The translations under genes were made by a program, and so were the position numbers. Below the pieces are notes generated by a model. The model saw only the letters and a list, made by a program, of their open reading frames with translations, had not been told where the DNA came from and did not search any database. From a virus: a DNA stretch of 48,890 nt. The stretch lies in IMG/VR virus record IMGVR_UViG_3300038465_000054, positions 1-48,890 of that record; one strand, 5' to 3'. Below, piece after piece: positions 1-6,394 of this stretch (position 1 is its first letter; every line of letters begins with the position of its first letter).

Positions 1-21
1 CACTCTCCCGCGGAGAGAGTG
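1..21. other. Perfect hairpin at the window edge
   Basis: CACTCTC (1-7) pairs perfectly with GAGAGTG (15-21) around a 7-nt loop. No T-run follows on the plus strand, so it is not a standard intrinsic terminator in that direction. It precedes the lysis-type genes and could end a transcript whose gene lies before the window. The remainder to position 79 holds only the leader and ribosome binding site (GAGGAAG) of the next gene. Confidence 0.4.
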
Positions 22-79
22 TCTTGCGGCGACGGGCGGCCCAGTGAATTGGACATATGTACCGGCGTGAGGAAGATAG

Positions 80-424
80 ATGGGCGATCCAGAGACCGCA
101 AAAGCCGCCGTTGAGGGCGCCGCATCGTTGCCGTGGTCATGGCACGAAATATGGATTGGGATCGGCACTGTGGTAACTACACTCGCAACGTGGCTCACGG
201 GGCGCGCGGCTAAAACGGTCGGCACCGTGGCGAAGCGCGCCGAGCTGGTGCCCGCCCTTGCCACACGTATTGAAGCACTGGAGAGCAAAAATACCCTCTA
301 CGAAACCAAAGACGATGCCAGTCGCTCCTACGATCATTTGCGCAACGACATCGCGACCTTACGCACGGATATCAGTGATAAGTTTAACCTGGTGGCTGGA
401 TTGATCAGGGGTACGCAAAAATGA
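80..424 (+). CDS. Small membrane protein with cytoplasmic coiled coil (holin/XhlA-like)
   Basis: A 114-residue protein with one hydrophobic segment at about residues 22-40 (beginning HEIWIGIGTVV), then a basic stretch and a heptad-rich helix (residues about 52-105). This layout, a short N-terminus, one membrane span and a coiled coil, is seen in phage XhlA-like or holin-accessory proteins. A clear Shine-Dalgarno (GAGGAAG) precedes the ATG. The stop overlaps the start of the next gene, itself a membrane protein, so the two are probably co-translated and may act together at the inner membrane during lysis. The function is inferred from position and topology; no family-specific motif was recognised. 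Confidence 0.6.
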   Translation: MGDPETAKAAVEGAASLPWSWHEIWIGIGTVVTTLATWLTGRAAKTVGTVAKRAELVPALATRIEALESKNTLYETKDDASRSYDHLRNDIATLRTDISDKFNLVAGLIRGTQK

Positions 425-693
425 ACGTGCACCCGGCGATTCATGGGGCGCTCAAGAGCATTACGATGTGGGCCGCGACGGCGCTGCTCTTGCTGGGCAA
501 CATCCTGCCTCAGCTGCCCGCAGTGATGACCGACTTCGGAATTGACGGCCCCACAACCCAAAAAGTGCTCAACATCGCCGGGGGCATCATGCTCATCTGC
601 CGGATGTTGACTACGCAGAGTTTGACCGACAAAGGTAGCGCGCCTATTCTACCGCCTCCAGCCGCTCAACCACAGCAGGAGCCTAAACCATGA
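421..693 (+). CDS. Probable holin (two membrane segments)
   Basis: A 90-residue protein with two hydrophobic segments, about residues 14-32 (ITMWAATALLLLGNILPQL) and 50-64 (LNIAGGIMLICRMLT), separated by a short loop. A short proline-rich polar tail ends in PQQEPKP. Size and two-span topology match class II holins, and the sequence style resembles small myovirus proteins annotated as holins. The ATG overlaps the stop of the preceding gene by 4 bp (ATGA). With that gene it could form a holin/antiholin pair. The call rests on topology and neighbours, not on a diagnostic motif. Confidence 0.6.
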   Translation: MNVHPAIHGALKSITMWAATALLLLGNILPQLPAVMTDFGIDGPTTQKVLNIAGGIMLICRMLTTQSLTDKGSAPILPPPAAQPQQEPKP

Positions 694-1196
694 AATTCCC
701 TTCGATCACCGGCTTACATCGAAAGATCACAGCCGTCTTGTCCGCCGCCTTCCTCGCGACGCTCTGCGCCTGTTCGGCTCTGAATGGCGCCAATCAGGCC
801 GTCACGCAGGTCACCGACGTTGGCATCTCACTGCTGACTATCCAGGCCGTGCAGTCGAACTGTCCGACCTCGACTTATCCGAGCTTGCCGGCTTGCTACT
901 ACGCGCGCGCGCAGGTGATTCAGAACATCATCACGACGGTCGAGGCGGCGGCGACCAGCCCGACAGCGACGCTATCAAGTTTGCAGGCATCGATCGCGCA
1001 GGCCGTAGCGACAGCGCCAGTGCAGGATCAGGCAGCCCTCAATCTGCTGCTGAATCAGCTGGTGATCGCACTGAACGCATCCGTTGGACCTAACAGCGGG
1101 ACCGGCGTGCTAGGGCAGTTGCAGCAGGCCACGATCACGACAGTCGGTGGCTGGATTACCGCCGTCACAGCGGGCTACAAAGCGCCGACTTCCTGA
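690..1196 (+). CDS. Exported lipoprotein, function unknown
   Basis: A 168-residue protein with a basic N-terminus, a hydrophobic core (AVLSAAFLATL) and a lipobox-like end (LCAC, acylated Cys at about 28). It should be exported by Sec and lipidated. The mature part is Ala/Thr/Gln-rich, predicted helical, with a Cys pair in the segment SNCPTSTYPSLPACYYA. It overlaps the probable holin gene by 4 bp. Outer-membrane lipoproteins beside holins are often o-spanins, but this mature domain is longer than usual for Rz1 and no overlapping Rz-like gene is seen, so that role is only one possibility. Confidence 0.6.
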   Translation: MKFPSITGLHRKITAVLSAAFLATLCACSALNGANQAVTQVTDVGISLLTIQAVQSNCPTSTYPSLPACYYARAQVIQNIITTVEAAATSPTATLSSLQASIAQAVATAPVQDQAALNLLLNQLVIALNASVGPNSGTGVLGQLQQATITTVGGWITAVTAGYKAPTS

Positions 1197-1297
1197 TCCA
1201 CGTGGAGCAGGATTGGTTCCGTCGCCGGCATCATCGGCACAAAGCGCCGTCTGCCGGCTTTATTATCGACATCATCGCCACATTCAAAGGTAACGTT

Positions 1298-1651
1298 ATG
1301 GAAACAGTTGCATTACTCGCCACGCTCCCGGACACGCGAGTCGATGGCTCCGCGCTCGCCTTAGCCGCCATCGCTTCGGTCAGCTTCCTTCGTGACATTG
1401 GCGATGGCAATGGCCCCGTCGCCTTGGCGGGCGGAACCGTTGCTGGGCCCTTCGCTTCGGCGACCGTCAATTTCACGGACAGCGCGCCGGTCAGCGGAAC
1501 GGATACGTACACGTTCAGCACCACGGATACGCAGACGCCGCCTGTTTCGAGTGCTCCCAGCAATTCCGTGGCGCTGTCGATCACGCAGCCGCCCCCGGCC
1601 TTGGCCGCCCCCAGCGCTGGCACGCTGACGGCCACGATCGTCGCCTCCTGA
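1298..1651 (+). CDS. Small beta-rich (Ig-like) protein
   Basis: A 117-residue product starting at the ATG preceded by AAAGG, preferred over a GTG 96 bp upstream that lacks a good binding site. After an N-terminal hydrophobic Ala/Leu stretch the sequence alternates Thr/Ser/Val and Gly as in a single Ig-like or fibronectin-like beta sandwich (for example FASATVNFTDSAPVSGTDTY). It ends in a Pro/Ala-rich tail. Small Ig-like proteins in phages often decorate virions or aid surface adsorption. It lies between the lipoprotein and the lipase, so a surface or envelope role is plausible. I did not recognise a specific family. Confidence 0.55.
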   Translation: METVALLATLPDTRVDGSALALAAIASVSFLRDIGDGNGPVALAGGTVAGPFASATVNFTDSAPVSGTDTYTFSTTDTQTPPVSSAPSNSVALSITQPPPALAAPSAGTLTATIVAS

Positions 1652-1655
1652 TCCA

Positions 1656-2498
1656 ATGCTCGCGCCAGCGCAGCTGGCAGTGCTTGTCCAATACGCGATG
1701 GACATGCACGACGGACAGCGGGGCAGTCTTGCCCCGCCGCCCGATCCGCGCCTAAGTCCCGATTGGATCCTAGTCGGGCATCTGACAGCCAAAGATTGCT
1801 TTTTCCGCATCGGCCCCGCGGCCTTGGGCGAAGTCGTGCACTATGGCTTCCTGGCCCAAAGCGCGGCCGATCCCGGCCAATACGTTGCCGTGATCCGCGG
1901 CACGGACGGCCTGGTCGAATGGGCTGAAGATGCCGAATTCCTGGCGCTGGCCCACAAGTCTGGCGGCACAGTGGAACAGGGATTCTGGGGCGTTTACTCG
2001 AGCCTTGTATATGCGCCCCTGGCGCAGCCTGGGCCACTCCCAGCCTATCTGGGGCTATCCCGCGCCATAGGGCCGGACGGGCGCCTTACCGTGGTAGGGC
2101 ACAGCCTGGGCGCCGCCTTGGCCACATATCTGACTTACGATGTGGCTGAGCAGATTCCAGGGCGCGCCGCCGGCCGATTCTTCGCCAGTCCCCGGCCAGG
2201 CAATGCAGCGCTCGGGAAGGCTTTCGATACGTTGGTCGCTGACTACCAGGTATTCAACTACGCTCGGGACGTGGTCCCGCAGCTGCCCTACGGGCCGGAC
2301 TACAGCACGCTGCCTAAAGTATCAGTGATCAGCGATCAGGCATCGCAGGCCATAGTTCGGGATTACCTAACCTGTTTCCATCACGTGATCTGCTACGCTG
2401 CGCGCCTGGATTACGCGCTGGCCGACTGGCATAAATTCGGCGATCGTGATGCTTCGTTGACGGGCTGCATCTTGGGCCCGAACTCGGAATCTGCCTAG
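1656..2498 (+). CDS. Class-3 lipase (alpha/beta hydrolase)
   Basis: A 280-residue enzyme with the hallmarks of the Lipase_3 family: the RGT segment near the oxyanion hole (about 81-83), nucleophile elbow VVGHSLGAALATYL with Ser150, FASPRPGN (176-183), and catalytic Asp205 in NYARDVVPQLP. The likely His is His259 in ADWHKF. It would hydrolyse carboxyl esters of lipids. There is no signal peptide, so envelope access would need the holins. It is the last gene of the lysis-like cluster, four bases after the preceding gene, and is followed by an intrinsic terminator. A lipase in place of a visible endolysin is unusual: it may disrupt the outer membrane or host lipids at lysis. Confidence 0.85.
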   Translation: MLAPAQLAVLVQYAMDMHDGQRGSLAPPPDPRLSPDWILVGHLTAKDCFFRIGPAALGEVVHYGFLAQSAADPGQYVAVIRGTDGLVEWAEDAEFLALAHKSGGTVEQGFWGVYSSLVYAPLAQPGPLPAYLGLSRAIGPDGRLTVVGHSLGAALATYLTYDVAEQIPGRAAGRFFASPRPGNAALGKAFDTLVADYQVFNYARDVVPQLPYGPDYSTLPKVSVISDQASQAIVRDYLTCFHHVICYAARLDYALADWHKFGDRDASLTGCILGPNSESA

Positions 2499-2529
2499 CC
2501 GAGACCCCCAGAGCGCTAGGCGGACATTC

Positions 2530-2555
2530 AGCCGGCAGACGAAGCCGGCTTTTTA
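2530..2555 (+). terminator. Intrinsic terminator after the lipase gene
   Basis: GCCGGC (2531-2536) pairs with GCCGGC (2544-2549), extended by an A-T pair, around a 7-nt loop. TTTTT follows from 2550. It lies 32 bp after the lipase stop and just before the 3' end of the convergent leftward operon, so it separates the two transcripts. Read leftward it has no U-tract after the stem. Confidence 0.85.
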
Positions 2556-2557
2556 TT

Positions 2558-2812
2558 TCACCACTGCCGATCCCACCATTCTTCCTCTGTCTCTGGCTTG
2601 CACACTGAGGCCCAGCATTGCCTCAGCATCCGCTTTAGGAAACTTGCCAGGCGGTGATACCAGCGCACGGGCTTAAGCGTTAGTGTAACGCCGACTTGTT
2701 TTGTGATGCGCATTTCGGTTCCGTTCGATAGGATTATTAGACGGCCTTTCAGGCTCGCTGGATTAGTGCTGGTCATCGTGCATGTGACGCGCCTTGGCTT
2801 GAATAATTTCAT
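2558..2812 (-). CDS. Hypothetical basic protein, last gene of the leftward operon
   Basis: An 84-residue product beginning MKLFKPRRVTCTM. This start is chosen because GGAGGAAAG lies 5 nt upstream and because it overlaps the stop of the preceding 42-codon gene (ATGA). The reading frame stays open 37 codons further upstream but without support. The protein is Arg/Lys-rich with a central beta-like stretch (LKGRLIILSNGTEMRITKQV), a Trp/Tyr-containing middle and an acidic end (ETEEEWWDRQW). No family was recognised. It ends 3 bp from the terminator of the convergent lysis cluster. Confidence 0.6.
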   Translation of the reverse strand: MKLFKPRRVTCTMTSTNPASLKGRLIILSNGTEMRITKQVGVTLTLKPVRWYHRLASFLKRMLRQCWASVCKPETEEEWWDRQW

Positions 2813-2937
2813 GGCTGCTTTCCTCCGGCATTGGTAGGTGGCGCTTCGGCCGGGACTTCCTCTAGGCCGCTCTCGTGGATGTAGACAAACGCGTTGACGT
2901 AGATAAACACCACGTCGCCACATGCTTCAAGACTCAC
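2809..2937 (-). CDS. Very small protein (42 codons)
   Basis: Starts at GTG with GAGGTGA directly upstream and ends in TGA overlapping the ATG of the next gene. The product begins MSLEACGDVVFIYVNAFVYI and continues with an acidic, Pro/Gly-rich tail. The hydrophobic front half could be a short membrane-associated helix. The good ribosome binding site and 4-bp overlap argue that it is real. Function unknown. Confidence 0.6.
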   Translation of the reverse strand: MSLEACGDVVFIYVNAFVYIHESGLEEVPAEAPPTNAGGKQP

Positions 2938-2964
2938 GACTTCACCTCGGATGCGGGAGTGGAG

Positions 2965-3150
2965 CTACTGACCGGCATAGCCTAGCTCTATATTTTCGTG
3001 CGCGGCTTTCGAGATTTTAATTCGGTGCCGCTTTTCGGTTCCGTGCTTCTGGCAATAGCCCGGCAGATCGGCGCGGCTGACAGCGAGAAACGAGCAAGAG
3101 CAGGTCTTGTATTCCTCTAACCACAGGCGTTTTTTAGGTTTCTCGGTCAT
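2965..3150 (-). CDS. Small Cys-containing hypothetical protein
   Basis: A 61-residue product starting MTEKPKKRLWLEEYKT. The ATG is preceded by GGGGGAGAGAAG and avoids overlapping the upstream gene, whereas a start 14 codons earlier would overlap it. Residues about 17-35 contain CSC and YCQKHG, suggesting possible metal binding (three Cys and one His), but spacing is not a standard zinc ribbon. It belongs to the dense leftward operon of small accessory genes; function unknown. Confidence 0.6.
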   Translation of the reverse strand: MTEKPKKRLWLEEYKTCSCSFLAVSRADLPGYCQKHGTEKRHRIKISKAAHENIELGYAGQ

Positions 3151-3175
3151 GGCTTCTCTCCCCCGGTTCAAGTTG

Positions 3176-3496
3176 TCACTCGGTGGATTCATCGGAGTAG
3201 TCGCGGTCCACGTCGCAGATCAGGCAATGCTCGCCGACGATGTCAGGCCCGTGAAGCGTTTCGGCCCATTCATGTTCGCAGTGCATAACCGCTTTTGTGC
3301 GAACATCAATAGCTAGTAGCGGGTATTCGCGCTTACATGACTCGGCATAAGCCAGCAGCGCCGGAATTGCGTGTGGGTCACAGCTTACGTCCAGCACGAA
3401 GCAATCGCAGCCATGGTGCTTTCCACCGAGCGCGCTCTCGCCGTCGGTGCGCTCGACCTTAAACTTCCTGTATAGTCCGCGTGTCTTGTCGCCCAT
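3176..3496 (-). CDS. Conserved-looking phage hypothetical protein (106 aa)
   Basis: Starts MGDKTRGLYRKFKVERTDG with a strong GGGAGGAAAG six nt upstream, located in the 3' end of the preceding 55-codon gene. The middle (CDCFVLDVSCDPHAIPALLA) and the later Cys/His positions (VMHCEHEW, EHCLICDVD) could bind metal. Proteins beginning with this YRKF-VERTDG pattern recur as hypothetical genes in phage accessory operons. No activity can be assigned. Confidence 0.7.
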   Translation of the reverse strand: MGDKTRGLYRKFKVERTDGESALGGKHHGCDCFVLDVSCDPHAIPALLAYAESCKREYPLLAIDVRTKAVMHCEHEWAETLHGPDIVGEHCLICDVDRDYSDESTE

Positions 3497-3664
3497 TTAC
3501 TTTCCTCCCCGGTTCATAGTTGAGCGGCGGCCCGCTTTGAATGCCGCAAACATCAAGGCTGCGGTGCTTTCAGGGTTCTTCAGCGCATAATTAAGGTTTC
3601 CCGCATTGATCGGCTGCCGGGACAGCCAAAGGCGGAACAGAAGCTCTTGAGTACGGCGTTTCAC
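3497..3664 (-). CDS. Small basic protein (55 aa)
   Basis: A GTG start overlaps the stop of the preceding coiled-coil gene (GTGA), and the TAA is directly followed by the ATG of the next gene. The product begins MKRRTQELLFRLWLSRQPIN, is rich in Arg/Lys and Ala, and is probably helical. Its last codons contain the Shine-Dalgarno of the downstream gene. The precise packing between two genes argues it is translated. Function unknown. Confidence 0.6.
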   Translation of the reverse strand: MKRRTQELLFRLWLSRQPINAGNLNYALKNPESTAALMFAAFKAGRRSTMNRGGK

Positions 3665-4074
3665 TCCGGCTTTCCTGTCGTTTCCGCAGTGCTTCGCACA
3701 AGGATCGAGTATGCCGACGCCCTGAACTTTTCTCGATCATTAAAAGTCTGTAGTGAGCCGTCATAACGCCAGTGGGTGATGAATTGCTCCAACTCCGCCA
3801 CCCGCGCCTTGAGGGCGTCGCGTTGATCGCTGAGGACGTCACAAGCCTTACCATAATTCCGTTGAAGGCTTTGGCACTCAGTCCGCGCCTCAGCCAGCTC
3901 CCGCTCAACGTCTGCAAGACGGTCTAGCTGCGGCTTGGCAAGTTCCCAATTGGATCGAAGTTCTTTCATCTCCCGCTCAAGCGCTTCGATGCGGGCCTTG
4001 TCTGCCTTGATAGCTCTGCGCTCATCAATCTCAAGCGGAGTCGGTGCGCTGACCTCACCTAATAGGTTGCTCAT
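3661..4074 (-). CDS. Coiled-coil protein of the leftward operon
   Basis: A 137-residue protein with a near-perfect Shine-Dalgarno (AAAGGAGGTG) upstream of the ATG. Residues about 17-98 form a long heptad-rich coiled coil (for example ARIEALEREMKELR and LADVERELAEARTE), followed by a shorter C-terminal region containing FITHWRYDGSLQTF. Such Glu/Arg/Leu-rich proteins are common phage accessory proteins and may mediate assembly or regulation. No enzymatic motif is visible. Confidence 0.7.
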   Translation of the reverse strand: MSNLLGEVSAPTPLEIDERRAIKADKARIEALEREMKELRSNWELAKPQLDRLADVERELAEARTECQSLQRNYGKACDVLSDQRDALKARVAELEQFITHWRYDGSLQTFNDREKFRASAYSILVRSTAETTGKPE

Positions 4075-4101
4075 GACTTCACCTCCTTTACCGCCGAGAA
4101 G

Positions 4102-4854
4102 CTACGCGGCCTTCAGCAGTTCGATGAGCTTGTCCGAAGCGTCTTTGCAATAAGCCGCCCAAGCCGCCTCAGCCGCCCGAGCCGACCCAGCCGACCCAGC
4201 CGCCCCAGCCGCCCCAGCCGACCAAGCCGCCCCAGCCGACCAAGCCGCCTCAGCCGCCTCAGCCGCCCCAGCCGACCCAGCCGACCCAGCCGCCCCAGCC
4301 GCCCGAGCCGCCCCAGCCGCCCCAGCCGACCCAGCCGACCCAGCCGACCCAGCCGCCCCAGCCGCCCAAGCCGCCTCAGCCGCCCGAGCCGACCCAGCCG
4401 CCCCAGCCGCATTAATCCGGTGTCCGCTCAAACAGTCTTCGCCAGTTTCGCGGACCACTTTTTGAACGTCAGGAAACTCATCGCTGACCAGTCGCAGCAC
4501 GCCACGTTCCGGGTCGATCAGGTTCCACGCCGACCACTGATCGTAGATGCTGGTCAGGTCAGCACCAACACGGATCGCAGAGAGAAAGCGAGCGGGCCAC
4601 TGCTTGGCCTCTTTCACCGGCAGTCGCTCGAAAAAATGATCTTCGAGGTAGGCTAGTTCTTCGGGGATGCCCAGCTCAACCGGGTACTGGCTGTGCTCGC
4701 CACTGTGCAGCGTGCAACCGACTGCGCAGCCCTTGCCGTCTTTCCAGTAGCCGTAGGATTGCAGAATCTCATCGTGCTTCTGGTGCGCTCGCACGCGGCG
4801 CAGGAAGGTGCGCTTAACGGCAGCGTCACCGTGGTAGGCCAGTAAAGTGCTCAT
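4102..4854 (-). CDS. Protein with a 28-unit Ala-x-Ala/Ser tripeptide repeat array
   Basis: A 250-residue product starting MSTLLAYHGDAAVKRTFL; the ATG follows CAGGAG by 7 nt and lies beside the preceding stop. The N-terminal ~145 residues form a globular domain (RVRAHQKHDEILQSYGYWKD, GCAVGCTLHSGEHSQY) found in many phage and bacterial hypotheticals ending in low-complexity Ala repeats. Residues about 150-233 are 28 tandem tripeptides of the form Ala-(Gly/Arg/Glu/Trp)-(Ala/Ser), followed by a conserved-looking tail (CKDASDKLIELLKAA). The repeats are encoded by near-identical 9-bp units, so copy number is probably unstable. Function unknown. Confidence 0.75.
   Translation of the reverse strand: MSTLLAYHGDAAVKRTFLRRVRAHQKHDEILQSYGYWKDGKGCAVGCTLHSGEHSQYPVELGIPEELAYLEDHFFERLPVKEAKQWPARFLSAIRVGADLTSIYDQWSAWNLIDPERGVLRLVSDEFPDVQKVVRETGEDCLSGHRINAAGAAGSARAAEAAWAAGAAGSAGSAGSAGAAGAARAAGAAGSAGSAGAAEAAEAAWSAGAAWSAGAAGAAGSAGSARAAEAAWAAYCKDASDKLIELLKAA
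4156..4407 (-). repeat. 9-bp minisatellite, 28 copies
   Basis: On the coding strand each unit is GCT, then GGG, CGG, GAG or TGG, then GCG or TCG. The first codon never varies; changes sit almost entirely at one or two bases of the second codon and the first base of the third. The array stays in frame throughout and makes two other frames open too, one of them an artefactual Arg-Leu-Gly repeat. Slippage or recombination would change the protein in 3-residue steps. Confidence 0.95.
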
Positions 4855-4855
4855 G

Positions 4856-5044
4856 TCATTCTCCTGTTTGATGATCACAAATCGGTTCGGCCTCGGACGA
4901 ATCCCACTCGTATAAAATCCCAGTCTCCGCGGCGTACTTGCTTAATAGCCACACCCTTCGCCCGAAATCGAAATCAGCCGTCCTGCAATCGCCGACGATG
5001 GCTACTTTCTCAAGCTCCGCCTTGTCTATTTGCGTAATTTTCAT
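4856..5044 (-). CDS. Small hypothetical protein (62 aa)
   Basis: Starts MKITQIDKAELEKVAIVGDC with GGGAGAA upstream inside the end of the preceding gene, whose stop overlaps this ATG (ATGA). The short product has a helix-like N-terminus and a mixed middle (DFDFGRRVWLLSKYAAETGI). Its stop lies two bases before the start of the repeat-protein gene, suggesting translational coupling. No family recognised. Confidence 0.6.
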   Translation of the reverse strand: MKITQIDKAELEKVAIVGDCRTADFDFGRRVWLLSKYAAETGILYEWDSSEAEPICDHQTGE

Positions 5045-5199
5045 GGTTCTCCCGTGGGCCTCGGCAGCCAGTGGTAGTACTTAGGCAACCAACGGCGCAC
5101 GAACCAGTTTGGCAGGCGAATAGTCACACACTTCATAGTGAGCACTACCGCTCCAGAATGGCGGCCGGTAGCGATATCTATCACCACATGCAGTTTCAT
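5041..5199 (-). CDS. Small hypothetical protein (52 aa)
   Basis: Starts MKLHVVIDIATGRHSGAVVL; AGGAAAAGG lies upstream and the stop overlaps the next ATG by 4 bp. The C-terminal half is basic and aromatic (WFVRRWLPKYYHWLPR), which could be membrane-associated or nucleic-acid binding. It lies just downstream of the interrupted membrane-protein gene, so it would originally have been part of the same small-gene chain. Confidence 0.6.
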   Translation of the reverse strand: MKLHVVIDIATGRHSGAVVLTMKCVTIRLPNWFVRRWLPKYYHWLPRPTGEP

Positions 5200-5216
5200 A
5201 TATGGAATCCTTTTCC

Positions 5217-5387
5217 TCAGCGCTGCCGCACGAACAACGATGCAATCAAAACAAACGGCGTCAGCAGCACGATCACGCAGATCACCGCAAGACCCGCGAA
5301 CGCGGCCAGCACGGCCTTGAGCTGCCTGAGCGTGGTGCGGCGCTCATCCGGGTCTATGGCAATCGCTGCGACCCCCAGCGCGATAAT
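5217..5387 (-). pseudogene. 3' fragment of an interrupted two-helix membrane-protein gene
   Basis: An open frame of 56 codons plus TGA with no ATG, GTG or TTG at its front and no ribosome binding site there. It encodes the hydrophobic stretch IIALGVAAIAI, a charged loop (DPDERRTTLRQLK) and a long hydrophobic helix (VICVIVLLTPFVLIASLFV). Joined to the 11-codon 5' fragment at 6427-6395 by removing 5388-6394 it gives an intact 67-residue two-helix protein. The final codons precede the next gene's ribosome binding site, fitting the operon. The product may have been a holin-like or other small membrane protein; it is presumably inactivated here. Confidence 0.85.
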
Positions 5388-5395
5388 AAAAATTG
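5388..5395. repeat. Target-site duplication, downstream copy
   Basis: AAAAATTG on the plus strand, identical to 6395-6402. The two copies directly abut the outer ends of the 22-bp inverted repeats. In the leftward reading frame each gives the end of CCA ATT TTT in the interrupted gene, which is why excision with one copy restores the frame. Confidence 0.85.
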
Positions 5396-5417
5396 GGGAC
5401 TTATATACTTAACTCCC
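5396..5417 (-). repeat. Terminal inverted repeat, 3' end of the methyltransferase insertion
   Basis: Plus-strand reading is GGGA C TTATATACTT A ACTCCC. It is inverted relative to 6373-6394 and differs at two positions. It contains the TAA stop of the methyltransferase gene (5411-5409). It also reads as a TATACT -10-like hexamer pointing into the element. Confidence 0.9.
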
Positions 5418-6353
5418 ACAGACCAACTCCATGCCGGTCTGCCGGGTTCGATCTACGCCTAGCTTTTCGTATTCCGGGTTCAACTCAATCAGCGTCCACT
5501 TGCGCCCTAGCGCCTCGGCTACCTGCCCGGTAGTGCCGCTGCCCCCAAACGGGTCTAGCACGGCGTCTCCGGGCTTACTGCCTGCCAAGATGCAGGGTTC
5601 GATCAACGCAGGCGGGAAGGTGGCAAAGTGGGCTTCCTTGAATGGCTGCGTTGCGACTGTCCAGACGCTCCGTTTGTTGCGCGTGTCGCCTGTCGGGTTT
5701 CCCGTTCTGGCACGGCTTCCGTTGTCCATGCACATCGGGTCAACTTGCTTCCGGGTATCGGTTCTTGCCGCCCTGTTGTCGCCCGGATACGCCGACTTTT
5801 CGGCAATCGCGTCAGCATCGTAGAAATACTGTTCGTTTTTCGACAAAAGGAAGATTTGCTCATGCGCCTTTGTCGGTCTATCGCGCACGGATTCAGGCAT
5901 TGGGTTCAGCTTGTGCCAAATGATCTCGCTCCGCAGATACCAGCCATCGGCCTGGAGCGCGAACGCAACCCGCCACGGAATGCCCACAAGGTCTTTAGGC
6001 TTGAGCGTGGCGTCACTTGGGCGCGTATGGTCTGCGCCTGCCGCGCTCGCCCTGTTGGTGCCTTGCTTGAAGCCCTGCCGCGTTCCGTGACCGTTCCTGC
6101 CTGCCGCGTTGTAGCTGTCGCCAAGATTGAGCCACAGCGTCCCATCGTCGCGCAGCACCCGCCGCACTTCCCGGAACACAGCAACCATCTCGGCAACGTA
6201 CTCGGCTGGCGTCGGTTCAAGCCCGATCTGCCCGGCGTGTCCGTAGTCGCGCAAGCCCCAATACGGCGGCGACGTGACGCACGTTTGCACACTCCCGGCT
6301 TCCAAGGTCGGAAGCACGGCGCGGCAGTCTCCGATGATGACGCGGCTACTCAT
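5409..6353 (-). CDS. DNA methyltransferase (SPPY motif, N4-cytosine/N6-adenine family)
   Basis: A 314-residue SAM-dependent amino-methyltransferase. Catalytic motif IV is TSPPYWGLRDYG (Ser at about 28) near the N-terminus, and the SAM-binding motif DPFGGSGTTG (about 265-275) is near the C-terminus, the beta-class order. SPPY is typical of N4-cytosine enzymes, though N6-adenine enzymes can also have it. No target specificity can be read. It probably protects phage DNA from host restriction. The gene has no strong Shine-Dalgarno. Its ATG overlaps the stop of the truncated upstream reading frame (ATGA), so translation is likely coupled to that leader. It fills a transposon-like insertion and was probably acquired recently. 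Confidence 0.9.
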   Translation of the reverse strand: MSSRVIIGDCRAVLPTLEAGSVQTCVTSPPYWGLRDYGHAGQIGLEPTPAEYVAEMVAVFREVRRVLRDDGTLWLNLGDSYNAAGRNGHGTRQGFKQGTNRASAAGADHTRPSDATLKPKDLVGIPWRVAFALQADGWYLRSEIIWHKLNPMPESVRDRPTKAHEQIFLLSKNEQYFYDADAIAEKSAYPGDNRAARTDTRKQVDPMCMDNGSRARTGNPTGDTRNKRSVWTVATQPFKEAHFATFPPALIEPCILAGSKPGDAVLDPFGGSGTTGQVAEALGRKWTLIELNPEYEKLGVDRTRQTGMELVCGS

Positions 6354-6372
6354 AAGCCGCTGATTCCGCTAT

Positions 6373-6394
6373 GGGAGTCAAGTATATAATTCCC
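6373..6394 (-). repeat. Terminal inverted repeat, 5' end of the methyltransferase insertion
   Basis: On the minus strand it reads GGGA A TTATATACTT G ACTCCC. It begins immediately after the direct repeat and ends 19 bp before the methyltransferase ATG. TATACT inside it resembles a -10 box, with TTGTGC 16 bp upstream in the host gene, so insertion may also have created a weak promoter. Confidence 0.9.

Larger units (their letters stand above)
5396..6394 (-). mobile_element. 999-bp transposase-less insertion carrying a DNA methyltransferase
   Basis: The segment is bounded by 22-bp inverted repeats matching at 20 of 22 positions, and by an exact 8-bp direct repeat, the classical marks of transposition. 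The only gene inside is the methyltransferase; its stop codon lies within one terminal repeat and its start 41 bp inside the other end. Precise removal plus one direct repeat reconstitutes a membrane-protein gene. Terminal repeats beginning GGG and an AT-rich 8-bp duplication are compatible with IS families making 8-bp duplications (IS1595, ISL3, IS66 or IS6 type), but I cannot assign one. Transposase-less elements with a passenger gene are called mobile insertion cassettes; movement would need a transposase in trans. Confidence 0.85.

Noticed and set aside
1231-2037. 268-codon minus-strand frame opposite the lipase region
   Set aside because: Arg/Gly/Pro-rich antisense shadow with no plausible start; the plus strand holds clear lipase motifs.
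4156-4407. Possible CRISPR-like array
   Set aside because: Units are 9 bp, contiguous, in frame and without spacers, so this is a coding minisatellite.
4113-4412. Open frame encoding an Arg-Leu-Gly repeat protein
   Set aside because: It is the second frame of the 9-bp repeat array of the 250-residue gene; it lacks a ribosome binding site and is open only because the repeat has no stop codons.
5409-6353. Methyltransferase as part of a restriction-modification pair
   Set aside because: No restriction endonuclease-like gene sits beside it inside the insertion; the nearby nucleases belong to recombination or homing types.
5628-6389. 253-codon plus-strand frame opposite the methyltransferase
   Set aside because: Shadow of the methyltransferase gene; lacks motifs and a binding site, and runs against operon direction.
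5396-6394. Inverted repeats around the methyltransferase read as operators only
   Set aside because: Operators would not explain the exact 8-bp direct repeat directly outside both ends, nor the in-frame restoration of a split gene.
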